Below, one piece after another: positions 1-10,814 of a stretch of 64,000 nucleotides of DNA; positions within the stretch are counted from its first letter, which is position 1, and the number at the start of each line of letters is the position of its first letter. A program made the position numbers and the translations under genes. The notes under the pieces are model-generated. The model ran no database searches. It was given only the letters and a program-made list of their open reading frames with translations, and was not told the DNA's origin. Origin of the DNA: Scilla litardierei (Eukaryota > Streptophyta > Magnoliopsida > Asparagales > Asparagaceae); assembly GCA_030789695.1 (NCBI GenBank), contig CM061140.1, forward strand, positions 86,118,422-86,182,421, written 5' to 3'.

Positions 1-136
1 CTGAGATCGCAAGCAAGTACCTGTACCTTGAATGGTGTATCACTACAGACGCGTATTGGGCTCGAGTTTCACAGCTCTAGCCTAAGCGGACCTCAGTCGC
101 GTCCTCGTTTCCGTTTTTGGGAAGCTGGGCGTGACA
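1..136. repeat. possible 3' end of an LTR (remnant)
   Basis: The segment ends in GGGCGTGACA, and the sequence changes character immediately after. The same GTGACA terminus closes the solo LTR at 19248-22415. This suggests the last bases of an LTR that lies mostly outside the window, inserted in the copia remnant. Only one end is visible, so no TSD can be tested. Confidence 0.3.
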
Positions 137-299
137 CATTGTGAGTGAACTAAAAGAAGTTTTAGAAATACAAACTACGTAGGGTCAAAAGACAAAATCA
201 TACACCTATGTTCCATTTAACAACTCTTAACCACTAAGGAGATCTAGTTGGCATATGGTATTCTTATAGATTTGGTACTGAGGATTTCATCAAGGTTGA

Positions 300-852
300 T
301 ATGACCTTACTAGTTTCTAAGAATCCATTTAGTATGAAGATTCTGTGAAATGTCTTGATGCCATGAAATCCAAAATGTAATTCATGTACCTCAACAAAGT
401 ATGGACTTTGGAGGATGTTCCTAATAGGCTAAGTCCCATTGAGAGCAAGTGGATCTTCAAGAAAAATATCAGTGCAGATGGAAACGTAGAGACCTACAAG
501 ACAAGGTTGGTGGCAAAATGGCACCGTCAAAGAGTTGGACTAGACTTTGACGAAACCTTTTCATCAGTAGCCATAAATAAATCCATTTAGATATTGCTTG
601 CGATAACAACCTTCTATAACTATGGAATCGAGAAATAATTGCAAAGACAACTTTTCTGAATAATGAGTTAGCGGAATGTGTATACATGACTTTGTCAGAG
701 GGTTTCGAAGTCAGTATTAGCAACAAAACAACATACAGACTAATAAAATCTATATATGAATTAAAGCAAGTACAAGGAAGTTGGAACATCCAATTTGATG
801 ATACCGTCAAATTTTTTAGCTTTATAAAAAATGAGGATGAACCATATGTATA
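300..852 (+). pseudogene. Ty1/copia pol remnant (reverse transcriptase N-terminal part)
   Basis: The clearest block, 384-590, translates to a classic copia RT entry: VWTLEDVP, then an IESKWIFKKN stretch, then ETYKTRLVAKWHRQ and DFDETFSSVA. Weaker similarity extends upstream to about 300 and downstream to 852 through several stops. Known copia RTs continue from here into a DEPYVY motif, and that motif is present at the LINE insertion point. A few more codons (about 14499-14512) follow on the far side of the LINE before Athila-0 begins. No catalytic YVDD box remains in the window. The remnant is the host into which both the LINE and Athila-0 inserted, so it is the oldest datable layer here. The copia assignment is secure; the exact limits are not. 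Confidence 0.8.
826..852. repeat. target-site duplication of the LINE, left copy
   Basis: This 27-bp stretch recurs at 14472-14498 with one mismatch. It covers the ATGAGGATGAACCATA part of the copia gene. A long duplication of this kind is typical of target-primed LINE insertion. Confidence 0.88.
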
Positions 853-990
853 GTCAAATTGTTTTGTGTGGATCTTCACTCAGTAGCTCCGACTGATCTG
901 GGTCAGGCGATGGCGATCTAGGGTTTCTCTATTTGTGTCTGACCTCTGACCTTTTGGTCGGAATGCAGTGGCTTGTGGGCATCCGATCTG

Positions 991-2957
991 ATGTCTTCTA
1001 TAACCCCAGGTCGTCTTGGAGGTCCTCTGCGGCCATTGCAGACTTCTAGGGACTCTGGTGTTGTTGGTATCCCAGCGATGAGGCACGATGAAAGGTGGAT
1101 GGCAGGTACTTTGAATGATCTAATGCCGACCGGTTTTCCTTCTAGGGTTGGTCCGTCTTCTAGAGTCCCAGTGTCATCAAAAGTGGCCCCGTCATTTCTA
1201 TCGACTAGTTCTTCTTCAATTTTGAATGCAACGTTGGATACAGTTGGGGTTTCTCGTGATCATGGTGTGGGTGATGATATAGTTGATATATCGATGTGGG
1301 CGACGGTCAGATCTGGCGCTTTGATTCCCTATTTATCAACTATGAAGTCCCTTGCTGCTTCGGCGAGGGCCTGGGCTCTAGGGTTGGCACTTCGTCAGCT
1401 ACATTTCTATCTTCTAATAATTCCAACGCAAAAGGCAAGGTTGTTGGTGTTGATAATGCATCTGATTTGGTTGCACCTATAGACTCTAATATTGAATGCT
1501 AATGGTGATCCTGGTGGGCATACTTCAGCTGTTTTGGAGGGGTGGAATGAATTAAGGATAAATCGTAGATCCTCAAGAGTTAGTAAAGTCCAGGCCATGG
1601 CACCTAAAGCTATGAGTTTCAGCAACACTAGTAAGGCTTCCTAGAGCTCCTTATTTTCTATTGGTCATGTTGTGGATGATTCTAGTAAATGAACTTATTT
1701 TCAACCTGTTTTGGATGCTAATGGTAAACCGATGGGTCTCGCTATTCCAAAATATGCATTTAATATTAATACTGCTAAATGGGCAAGTACTTTAGTTGGA
1801 TACATGGTGGGCAACAGGCCTTTTTACTGTCATCAAAGGCTTGCGTTCAACGCTTATGGCGCCCTAAAGCCAAATTGCAAATTCATTCTCGCAAAAATAG
1901 ATTTTTCTTTTTTGTTTTCGAATTGGAAGAGGATTGTGCTAAAGTATTGCAGGAGGGATCATGGCTCTTTGATACGCGTGTTATTGTCCTGAGGCAGTGG
2001 ACTGTGGATTTGACTATGGATAGAGATTTTCTTTCTTTCGTGCCTGTGTGGGTGAGATTCCCTAACCTACCCCTTAAGCTTTGGTTTGAGGAATGCATTG
2101 GTCGTATTGCCAGTTTTATTAGTAGACCTTTATATATTGATAAAGCTATGACGTCTGGTGATAGATATTCTTTTGCCCGATGTTTTATTGAAATAGATGC
2201 TGATAGGGTGTTGATCCCATCGATTGAAGTTTAAGGTTGTGCTAAAGCTGAAATTCAAATTGAGTATGAGAATATTCCCCCAAAATGTACTTCATGTAAA
2301 TATTTTGGTCATTTCGTTACTTAGTGCACGTTCACTAAAGTATGTGTGGCTAAGAAAGTTCATGTAGCAGCCAAAGCTCTTGCTGTTGTTCCCACTACTC
2401 CGGAGAAGCCTAACTTAGAAGCTCCTAATTCTTCAGATGTTCCTACTATTGTTCAAGTCTTTACTAATCTGGATGATACCGACTATGCTGCTATGTCTGA
2501 TGCTAATTCATTGAGCCCTCATGGTGAAGAATGGGTTGTGGCTGAAGCGATTGCTGAAGGAGCTCGTTCTACTGTGGACTTCCCCGAGTTAACCGTGTTT
2601 GGTGTCCATGATGGGGAGGTGAGTGCTGAGCTTGACGGGCATGTTAACATGCATTCGAATGAAGGTGTCAAGTTAAGTAGTTATCATATATTTTAGACTA
2701 TGGTGCGGGGTTGTGCTTCTGAGACTTTTGGGGAGGTATTGAATTGTATGGCAACGAAAATGCTTATTCTAGAGAATTCGAATACTGATGTGTGGGGTTG
2801 TGCTTCCTTCCCTTTGGGAGGTTTGCATATGTTGGGAGGCCCTAGTTGTTCGAATAATCATGTGATGCTTGAATTGGAAGATCAGAGCTTACATTCTGAT
2901 GTTGCGGTAGATGGACGCATTGATCCTACTATAGAGAATGTGAAGTGGAAAAAATAA
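991..2957 (+). pseudogene. LINE ORF1 pseudogene (DUF4283-type nucleic-acid-binding protein)
   Basis: The reading starts at an ATG at 991 and drifts between frames. The middle (about 1711-2234) matches the plant L1 ORF1 domain DUF4283: AKWASTLVGYMVG, a phenylalanine run followed by LEEDCAKVLQEGSW, then VPVWVRFPNLPLKLW and SFARCFIEID. A CCHC-like knuckle (CTSCKYFGHF, then a stop before the last C) follows at about 2285-2330. An acidic serine-rich tail runs to 2957. At least one frameshift (near 1880-1910) and stops at 2232, near 2325 and at 2697 break it. In known plant L1 elements this protein binds element RNA ahead of ORF2. The domain call rests on motif recognition only. Confidence 0.75.
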
Positions 2958-3074
2958 GAAAAGGACTATTATTAATAAGAATTCCAGGAGTGCACCTAAT
3001 TCCCCGATTTGGAAGAGTACACAGCAAGGTAGGGGCACACATAAGTGTCGTTAATGTCTGTACTATCTTAGAAT

Positions 3075-3806
3075 GTGAGGGGTCTCAATAATGCAGTTCG
3101 CAGGCAGGATGTCAAAGCTTGTATAAGAAAATTTAATCCCTCTTTGTTTGGTATTTTGGAGTCCAAAGTATCTTCACGGAACATTAATCACATTACTCAA
3201 ATGGCTACTAGGCATTGGAAGGTTGTTCATAACTGCTCTAGAGATGCTGTGGGGGCAGATTTGGATTTTATATGATCCTAAAGTATGGTCTTGCAATGTG
3301 GTGTCTTTGTCAGCTGAGCAGATCACTATTACTATCTCTAATAGTGGATGCTTCACTGGTTATCTCACTATTATCTATGCTTTTGATCTTCAAATGGATA
3401 GGAAGCATCTCTGGGAGGAACTTTCTGGTATCTCTTCAATTATTCCTAATTCCCCTTGGGCAGTTATGGGAAATTTCAACACTGTCAGATTTTCTCAGGA
3501 GAAAGTGGGTGGCTGACTTTTGAGGTATGAAACTCTTGTGGTTTTCAATAATTTCATTTCCAACTACACCTTATCTGTTCTCAAAAGTAAAGGTCTACAG
3601 TTGAGTTGGACTAATCTATGTCAAGGGAGTGGTCGTATCATGGTTAGACTTAATAAAGTTCAATTAATGATCTATGGTTACATGTGCTCCCCATGAGTTA
3701 TTATTCATATTTACATGCCTCAACTAGTGATCATGTAGCTACGAATTTATCTCTCCTTCCTTTACTGAATTCTAGTCCCAAGAGTTTTTAATTTTTTAAT
3801 CATTAT
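3075..3806 (+). pseudogene. LINE ORF2 pseudogene, 5' part (endonuclease)
   Basis: ORF2 opens with an RGLNNAVRRQDVKACIRK stretch followed by GILESKV, the usual start of the plant L1 apurinic-type endonuclease with its ExK motif. After a frameshift near 3250 it continues with a DPKVWSCNVV block, then IIYAF and WAVMGNFNTV, matching the endonuclease core in which D is normally present in GDFN (here N). Stops follow. The segment is cut at 3806 by the Tat element and resumes at 11782. The lost GDFN aspartate would also have inactivated nicking. Confidence 0.78.
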
Positions 3807-4768
3807 TGTTACGCCTATTTGACCGAGACCCATAAAGCACGAGCACAGGAGCCCGACTACTGGTCAATAGCCCATCTGCGTCCTCAAAGCCCATTCGACA
3901 AAGGCCCTACAAGGGACCTTCTCGAACGTCGATCCGACCCGGCCCCAATAACCCGTTGGTCGCTCGCCCACACCTGCGAAAACCACTCCCCCGGACACGC
4001 GACCACTAAATAGCGATAATGGGGAGGTGCTGGCATGGCGGAGAGAGCGGCGGCGAGGGGGGACTGATGGGGCACGATCAATGGCGGGCGTGGGACGTGG
4101 GCCAGAGGCAATCACGCGGGAGCTCTACAAAAGGGCCAGGAAGACGACGAAGAAAGGGACCGCATCTCAGGTAACAAAACCTAAGGTACTGCATCAACAA
4201 CCTCGTTCCCCCAATTCATCTCCTTCCTCCCCCGCTTGCGCCGAGAGACGCCGTTACGATCTCCTCACGAGTCGGACCGTCTCCGCCGGGCCTCCTTTCT
4301 CAGATCTCTATCTGACTTAGGCATCGGAGGGGATTTGGCCGGAACCAAGGTCCGGCCCCCTGACGAGCGTTCTCGTCTGCGCAGGTGGACAACAGATCAA
4401 CGGGCCGAGGCTACCCCTCGCCACTCTCCGACCACTCGATCAACCGGACAGTGAGGCTTCCCCTCACCGTCAGCCTGCCGTGGCCGAGCACGTCCTACCG
4501 AGGCCGAGCGTCCTAATCGGGTCCGAGACTCTCCCTCGCCACCCGTCGGCCGTGCATCTACCCGGGCGACTGAGGCTACCCCTCGTCCCCCTTCCAGCCG
4601 AGGCCGAGCACACCTGTCCGAGGCCAAGCGTCTCAACCAGGGCCGAGGCTTTCCCTCGCCCCTTCTGCACCGATTCGAAGCCCCCGAGGGACCCAAAGCG
4701 GGCCCCTTGACCACGTTGACCGGGTTCTCCACGGTCAACGCTTTGCAGTGAGAAAACACTCTGAAACA
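3807..4768 (+). repeat. 5' LTR of the Tat element
   Basis: The LTR starts TGTTACGCC and ends CTGAAACA, and is repeated at 10815-11776. A weak TATA-like CTAAATAG lies at 4006-4013. The 3' half carries a series of small hairpins of the type CGAGG-CTACC-CCTCG (4406-4420, 4451-4467, 4524-4537, 4571-4585, 4644-4658). The 230-codon reverse-strand ORF that overlaps this LTR is a GC-composition artefact. Confidence 0.92.
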
Positions 4769-4770
4769 TC

Positions 4771-4788
4771 TGGCGCCGTCTGTGGGAA
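4771..4788 (+). other. primer-binding site of the Tat element
   Basis: TGGCGCCGTCTGTGGGAA lies two bases after the 5' LTR. It has the TGGCGCC start shared by many plant gypsy PBSs and continues in the form seen in Tat-type elements. I do not name the tRNA with certainty. Confidence 0.8.
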
Positions 4789-4824
4789 CGAAAACTGTCC
4801 CACGAAGAAACAAACCACATCTGC

Positions 4825-5020
4825 GATGACGCGGCCTCCCTCCTCTCGGCGAAAGAAGGGCGAGGCCCCGACGCGGGGCGACAAGGCCCGCCATCGTGGC
4901 CAAGAATGGGCACAGGACCGACGTGAGGAGAGTCGCGAGGATAGGGCCGGGAGGCCCTCCCCTTCCCAACTGGTCGGGAGACCGAGTGCGCCCGTAACGG
5001 CGCGCAGATCGGGAGAGGGC
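4825..5020 (+). pseudogene. gag N-terminal stub of the Tat element
   Basis: An ATG at 4825 begins a basic, arginine/serine/proline-rich peptide (MTRPPSSRRKKGEAPTRG...) that resembles only the disordered N-terminus of Tat gag. It ends at a stop near 5021. The sequence then passes directly into pol (in another frame) at LSPDLMDQLIECLE, which in complete elements lies just before RT. The capsid, zinc knuckle and protease regions are therefore deleted, a loss I judge to be a few kilobases from family knowledge. Confidence 0.6.
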
Positions 5021-5982
5021 TGAGCCCAGACCTGATGGATCAGCTGATCGAATGCCTGGAGGCAAACCTGGACATCTTCGCCTGGTCACCTGAAGACATG
5101 CCCGGCGTGGACCCCCAGGTGATCGTCCACCGGATCAACGCCGACCCCAACTTCAAACCGGTTAGACAGAAGAAGCGTAACCTGGGCGGCGAGAAGATGA
5201 AGGCAGCCTCCGAGGAAGTGGAGCGTCTCCTCGATGCCGGCTTCATACGAGAAGTCTGGTACCCGAAGTGGCTGTCGAACGTGGTGATGGTCAAAAAACC
5301 CAACGGGAAGTGGCGAATGTGCGTGGACTTCAGTGACCTCAACAAGGCCTGCCCCAAGGACAGCTACCCCCTGCCGCGCATCGACCACCTGGTGGACAAC
5401 GCCTCGGGATACGAGATGCTAAGCTTCATGGACGCTTACTCCGGGTACAATCAAGTCCAGATGGACCCCCGGGACGAAGAGATGACAGCCTTCACGACGG
5501 ACCGGGGAACCTACTGCTACAAGAAGATGCCCTTTGGCTTGAAGAACGCGGGGGCCACCTACCAGAGAATGGTCAACAAGGTGTTCAGCTCCCAGGACGG
5601 GAGGAACCTAGAAGTCTACGTCAACGACATGCTTGTCAAGTCAAGGCGACCGAAAGACCACATCGCTGACTTGCGGGAGACCTTCGAGCGGTTGCGGCGA
5701 CACCACATTCGGCTCAACCCCGCGAAGTGCATGTTCGGGGTAAGATCTGGCAAATTCTTGGGATTTATGATAACTAACCGTGGTATTGAAGCTAATCCCG
5801 ACAAGATCGAGGCGCTGGTCAACATGCGCGAGCCGACGACGATCAAGGAGCTACAGAGGCTGAACGGGCGCATCGCAGCCCTGGGGCGATTCCTTTCCAA
5901 ATCAGCGGAAAGATCGCTCCCCTTCTTCAAGGTCCTAAGGAAAGCAATCGCGGAACCTCCGAACAATAGGAAGACGATACTC
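5005..5982 (+). pseudogene. Tat pol: reverse transcriptase with altered active site
   Basis: The frame is open from before the ATG at 5035. It starts with a linker (DIFAWSPEDMPGVDP), then the RT fingers and palm: RQKKRNLGGEKMKA, VVMVKKPNGKWRMCVDF, DAYSGYNQVQMDP and KMPFGLKNAGATYQRM. The catalytic box, normally YVDD, reads YVND at 5617-5628; the first of the paired aspartates is asparagine, which should abolish polymerisation. The thumb follows (LGFMITNRGIEANPDKI, then LNGRIAALGRFLSKS). The frame is lost near 5975-5985 by a single-base shift, and the protein continues as RNase H in the next frame. Gag and protease normally precede this domain; here only a gag stub does. Confidence 0.9.
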
Positions 5983-6479
5983 TGGGCGAAGACTGCTCCC
6001 GGGCGTTCGGGGACCTCAAAGAGTATCTCCGCAGCCCACCTCTCCTGTCCAAACCCCGGGAAGGGGAATCGCTGAGCCTTTACCTGGCGTGCGCGGAGGA
6101 AGCTGTGAGTTCGGTGCTGATCCGGGAGGACGGCGGGGTGCAATGGCCGGTATATTACACGAGCCGGATCTTGAAGGGGGCGGAGGTGCGATACTCGCCC
6201 ATGGAGAAACTGGCGTACGCCCTCGTCCTCTCAGCACGAAGGCTCCGACCCTATTTCCAGGCCCACACCATACTGATCCTGACCGACTCGCAGCTGGAGC
6301 AGAACCTCAAGAGATTCGACCGAATGGGAAGGATGCTAAACTGGGGAGTGGAGCTGAGCGAGTTCGACCTCCGATTCAAACCGCGCACGGCCATCAAAGG
6401 ACAGGCCCTAGCCGAATTCATCGCCGAGTGCACGACGGAAGGAAATGGCCCCCGGAGGGAGAAGACCCAGGGACGGTAA
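5983..6479 (+). pseudogene. Tat pol: RNase H of the RT unit
   Basis: In the shifted frame the translation reads FGDLKEYLRSPPLLSKP and SLYLACAEEAVSSVLIRED, then a YYTSRILKGAEVRY stretch and LTDSQLEQNLK. This is the connection/RNase H domain directly following gypsy RT. It stops at a TAA (6477-6479) because of a second frameshift near 6465-6480; the next domain continues in another frame. In the family it degrades the RNA strand of the RNA-DNA hybrid. Confidence 0.85.
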
Positions 6480-7078
6480 CTTCTCCACCCCTGTCCTTTC
6501 TTTCGGCTGACCACTTCCAGCTAGAGGATCCAGGAGCGTGGATAGTTCATGTGGACGGGTCGGCTACACAGTCAGGAGGCGGGGCCGGGATTGCGATCCG
6601 ATCTCCGGAGGGGAACATTGTGGAATATGCGTTGCGGTTCGAGTTCCCGGCCACGAACAACGTGGCGGAATACGAAGCTGTGATCAACGGCCTGAGGCTG
6701 GCCCTGGAGCTCGGGGCCGAGTCCGTCCGCCTCCTAAGCGACTCGAAGCTCATTGTCAACCAACTCTTAGGGAGCTACGAGGCACGGGAGGAGGCGATGC
6801 AGAGATATCTCCCAGTCGCCAGAGCGGCGATGTCCAAATTCAAAGACGTGGAGGTCTTACACCTCCCACGATCAGAGAATGCGTGGGCCGATGCGTTGTC
6901 GAAGCTGGCCTCGTCCTCACCAAAGGAGCTGGGCCGCACCATCTACGTAGAGAACCTGCCGTCCCCCAGCACGATGGAGCACGAGGTGATGGCGATCGAC
7001 CAAGAGCCCACCTGGATGGACCCGATCATCCGATACCTCACCCACGGAGAGGTGCCGGCCGATGGGGACGAACGCTGA
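6480..7078 (+). pseudogene. Tat pol: second, archaeal-type RNase H
   Basis: The translation carries the full set of RNase H acidic residues: HVDGSA, then EYEAVI, then LLSDSKLIVN, and finally WADALSKL. Having a second RNase H between the RT-linked one and the integrase is the defining feature of Tat-lineage elements. The frame is the same as that of the integrase downstream. They are separated only by a TGA at 7076-7078 that looks like a CGA-to-TGA change. Without that stop, this domain and the integrase form one frame from about 6480 to 8098. Confidence 0.87.
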
Positions 7079-8252
7079 ACCCTGGAGAGAAAAGCACTCC
7101 GATACATGATCCATGAGGGGACGCTCTACCGGAGACGCTGGACCAAGATGGACGTCCTCCCATACCTGAAGTGCATTGGGCCGCAAGAAGCTGACTACGT
7201 CCTACGAGAGGTTCACGACGGGATCTGCGGGAATCACCACGGGGGCAAGATAGTCGCGCAGAAGATCTTAAGGCAGGGGTACTACTGGCCGACCTTGGCC
7301 AAAGATGCTACAAGCTACGTCCAGAAATGCCAAGAATGCCAGAGGTATGCCCACCACATTTCGACTCCTCCGTCAGAGCTCATCCCTATCGTGAGCCCCC
7401 TCCCCTTTGCGAAATGGGGGCTCGACATCCTCGGACCGTTCAAACCAGGACGAGGGCAGCGGAAGCACCTGATCGTGGCAGTGGACTACTTCACCAAGTG
7501 GATCGAGGCCGAGCCGTTGGCAACCATCACGTGGAAGAAAGCGAAAAGCTTCGTGTGGAATTCCATCATCTCCCGATTCGGAATACCACGGGCCATCGTC
7601 ACAGACAACGGGAAGCAGTTCGATTCTGCAGGGTTTAAAGATTTTTGTGAGGAATGGGGAATCAAGCTCCTCTTTGCCTCGGTAGCACACCCCCAGACCA
7701 ACGGGATGGCAGAAGCGGCCAACAAGTGTATCATAGAGCCCCTCCAGAAGAAAGTGAAGGACGCCGAAGGGAACTGGCCAGAAGAGCTCCGCGGGATACT
7801 CTGGTCATACCAGACGACCCACAAGGAGGCTACTGGCGAGACCCCCTTCATGCTCACCTACGGGGCCGAGGCGGTGGTACCGGTCGAATTGGGTGAAGAA
7901 TCTCTTCGCCTCAAATACTTTGACGAAGACCGGAACTCGCAGGGCCTAGGGCTCAGCCTGGAACTCCTCGACGAGCGACGGGAGCAGTCACTGGCCACCA
8001 TCGTCCGCCAAAAGCAGAAGGTGGCCCGATACTACAACGCTCGGGTGCGGGGGAGAAGCTTCCACCTCGGGGACCTGGTCCTCCGGAAAGCCCACTGATA
8101 CCGCTCGCAAAGGGAAGCTCGCGGCTAGATGGGAGGGACCCTACAAAGTCGTCGAGGTCCTCGGACCCGCAGCCTACCGACTAGCCGACATGGAAGGGAG
8201 AGTTCTCACTCACACTTGGAATGCGGAACATTTACACAAATACTTTCAATAG
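7079..8252 (+). pseudogene. Tat pol: integrase
   Basis: After a short linker comes the zinc-binding domain (VHDGICGNHHGG, then KCQECQRY). The catalytic core follows with its three acidic residues in context: VAVDYFTKWIEAEP (D), AIVTDNGKQF (D) and NGMAEAANKCIIEPL (E). The C-terminal region (GETPFMLTYGAEAVVP, QKVARYYNARVRGRSFHLGDLVL) reaches a stop at 8096-8098 after a 1-2 base shift. The adjacent frame continues KGKLAARWEGPYKVVEVL to a natural stop at 8250-8252, ending ...HLHKYFQ. The core looks otherwise intact. No chromodomain is seen, as expected for this lineage. Confidence 0.9.
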
Positions 8253-8360
8253 ATGTATCACTTCCTATGAAATAAATTTTTTTTAAATTCATTCCTTTCC
8301 AGATAAAGAAAAAAGGTATACAGAAGGATATACGAAGAGGTCGAGGGGCATTCCCCTCCC

Positions 8361-10503
8361 TCATTCTTCTCCGGGGGCACCGGGGGAGCCACAAGCTGGC
8401 AGCTCACTAGGGTCTCCCTCCTTACTCCGTTCGGCGTCAGAGTACATCCGAAGTTTCTCAAAGTCAATCCCCGAGAGCGGGAACTTCTTTTGGATCTCGG
8501 ACTGGCACTGGGCGAAGCCCTTCTCGTACGCCTTCGATAAGGCGGTCTCCACAAAGGAGGTGGCATACTCCGCCGCGGCATCCTGAGCGATCCAGGCCGG
8601 ATCCACCCCCTCGAGCCCACGCAGCCGGGCCCCTAAGGTCTCGACCTGGCGTTGGTGCTCCGCCCTCTCCTTCTCGTTCTCCCGGGATTTCTCCCCAAGT
8701 TGGGCTGCAAGGGCCCTCGCCTGCTCCTCCGCCGCATCCAGACGATCGGAGAGCTCCGAGGCTTCGGAGGCAGCAGCCGGGTCGGGGATCTGCTTGTCTC
8801 CTCCAGACGCGCCGACATCTTTTAAAAGAGAGGCGAGCCGCGTCTCGGCCTCTGACTTCGCGGCCAGAGCCACGGCTCTCTCCCGATCCGCCACCTCCAG
8901 GGCAGAGGACAGCTCGGTTATTCGGGAGTCCAGGGACTGGACCCGTGCTTCCTCCACTGACTAGCTTCCTCCCCCTCCTCGCCGGCGACCTCTGAGCCTA
9001 GCCCGGCCACCGATTTGGCTTTGGGAAGAGCCGCGAATTGGCGCCTCATCGAGAGGCCCACCGAGGACAACTGTGCCAAAGCAACGAAGGTAAGACGGCA
9101 AAAGCAGCTGGAGAACGGGGGGGCAAGCCGAGACACACTACCTGTTGACTAGCCTGGATCACGAAGGTAGCCAAGCAATCGCCCCTGACTCCGTCCAACA
9201 CCGCCTGGTCGGGAGGGAGACAACAGTTCTCAGCCACACGAGCGGCGGCTCCACGGCTCGAGAACACCGACTCCTTCTCCCCCACTGGAAAGCGTGGACA
9301 AAGAAGACCCTCTCCTGACAAAGGGAACTCGCCAGGAGCGGAGCGGAACGCCCCAAGATATCGACTGTAAGCATCAGGGAGAGAGCCGTCCGGGAGAGGT
9401 GAAGGGCCGGCCCACGGCCAGGCAACCTCAACGGGAGCAGGATGAGGTCGGTCAGCAGTCGGCTGGACGTCGACCCCCTCGACCCCCTCACGGAGCCTCT
9501 TGGGAGACTCCTGCAAGGGGAGAGAGGGAGACGACATCTTCTTTCGCTTCGAACCTCCGGACGCGGTCACAACCCGCTGCTTCTTCCGGACCGCCAACAC
9601 ATGGTCCCTTCTGCGCGGATCCGGGTTCGGGACCTGCACAAGAGCGCTGGCAGGAGAAGAACCGAGAGGGAGCCCACCTGCACTCAAAGAAGAAATGAGA
9701 GACGGAGCAGAACCTGGGCGACTTCGAGGGGCGAACGTTCAGAGCAGCTTACCTAGGGGCCACACCGTCTTACGCAAATTGTGGTCACTAAAGAGGAAGT
9801 CGATCGAGCGCTCCCTCGTAGGAATTGCCAGCATGTCCCTCGCCATCTGCTGCTCAGCGACCGTCGGCTCACCCAGATTAAGAACAACGGCACTGGCCGC
9901 CTCCCACCGAGCCGGGAAGGGTACACTCAAGGGGAATGTGACGAACACGTATTCCCCTTTCCAGTGTTTCAGAGAGCTCGGCAACCCCAGCACCAGGGAC
10001 ATCTTCGGGCGGGCGCTGATGTAAATCCACGCCCCCGATTGGTGGAGGCTCAGGCGGTAGAACTGGGCAAGGAGGCGGAGAGAGGGCACCACACCCTTCA
10101 GCATGCAGACGACAACGAACCCGACGAGGATCCCGACGGCGTTGGGACAGAATTGACACAAGCACACATTGTGGGCCTGAAGGAACTCAACGATAAAAGG
10201 ATGAAGCGGGAAACGGAGCCCGAAGTGGAAGCACTTCTCATATATCCTGACCTCATTGGGACCAGGAGAGCAGATCCGCTCGTCAGCCCCAGGGGCACGA
10301 GCCGAGTAGGGTGGAAGCAGGTAGGAGGAGCGCATGCTCCCGATGGTGGTGGCACAGATCGATGAAGGCCACGCCAAGACCTCAGAAGGAACCCCTGAAA
10401 GATCATCCCCGTGCTGACTAATCGCCGAAGGAGTGCCACCCGCCAGACCTGGAGCCGCATCGCGCTCCGACCGAACCGAACCCGTAGCAGAAGATGACGA
10501 CAT
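8361..10503 (-). CDS. antisense spliced gene of the Tat element (gypsy-type transposon domain plus coiled coil)
   Basis: Three minus-strand exons join in frame: 10503-9753, 9678-9142 and 9070-8361. Intron 1 (9752-9679) has a CCTAG|GTAAGC donor and a TGCAG acceptor, giving VWPL-G-GLPLGSS across the junction. Intron 2 (9141-9071) joins QASQQ to LSSVGLS. Exon 1 encodes a domain resembling the Pfam family 'putative gypsy type transposon': FHFGLRFPLHPFIVEFL, then NAVGILVGFVVVCML and GAWIYISARPK. Exon 2 is basic and then acidic; exon 3 is a long coiled coil rich in A, E and R. One small indel near 8955-8965 shifts the frame within exon 3; otherwise it is open for about 660 codons. Antisense ORFs of this kind are known between pol and the 3' LTR in Tat elements. 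Their function is unknown, and I infer none. Confidence 0.68.
9071..9141 (-). other. intron 2 of the Tat antisense gene
   Basis: The 71-bp interval starts GTAGTG after CAACAG and ends TTTGGCACAG before TTGTCC. Removing it joins codons in phase 0 and avoids a change of reading frame. Inferred from sequence only. Confidence 0.6.
9679..9752 (-). other. intron 1 of the Tat antisense gene
   Basis: The 74-bp interval starts GTAAGC and ends TTTGAGTGCAG, with a T-rich stretch before the acceptor. The split glycine codon (G|GT) is restored exactly when it is removed. Inferred from sequence only. Confidence 0.65.
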
Positions 10504-10802
10504 GGGGCAGAGCTCAGACAGAAGGGGGATCAGCGCAAAGAAGAAAGACGATGGGATGGCGGCTCACGAATCCCTCGGCTTCTCCACTTAAGACGACTCC
10601 GCGAGCGGCAGGGATAAGCTTGCCGCTACACGTGGCAACATCTGAAGGCCGACGGCGCTTCGGAACCCGCGCCTTAAAAACATCGAACGGGCCAACTCAT
10701 GACGTCGACTAATAAATGAGTCGGCATCGACTGGAGAGCCTGTCAAAATCGGCAGAGGTCACATCGGCCGAGCCGAACCGGCCGAGGCCGATCAACCCGA
10801 CC
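10504..10802 (-). promoter_or_regulatory. probable promoter/leader of the Tat antisense gene
   Basis: About 300 bases separate the antisense ATG (10503) from the polypurine tract. On the minus strand a TATA-like TTTTTAAGG lies at about 10671-10679, and a G-box (CACGTG, in context ACACGTGGC) lies at 10629-10634. Both are weak, sequence-only indications. Confidence 0.35.
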
Positions 10803-10814
10803 GATGGGGGCAAT
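10803..10814 (+). other. polypurine tract of the Tat element
   Basis: A GATGGGGGCAA tract abuts the 3' LTR start at 10815, the usual plus-strand priming position. Confidence 0.75.

Noticed and set aside
4397..5089. 230-codon reverse-strand ORF across the Tat 5' LTR and PBS
   Set aside because: It lies in GC-rich LTR DNA, a near copy recurs in the other LTR, and it has no protein-like motif; it is a compositional artefact.
6089..6479. Extra ORF in another frame over the Tat RNase H
   Set aside because: Only the part from about 6480 on is real (second RNase H); the upstream part is a shadow of the RT-linked RNase H.
9294..10365. Plus-strand ORFs opposite the Tat antisense gene
   Set aside because: They are shadows of the minus-strand exons, which have better motifs and splice-consistent frames.
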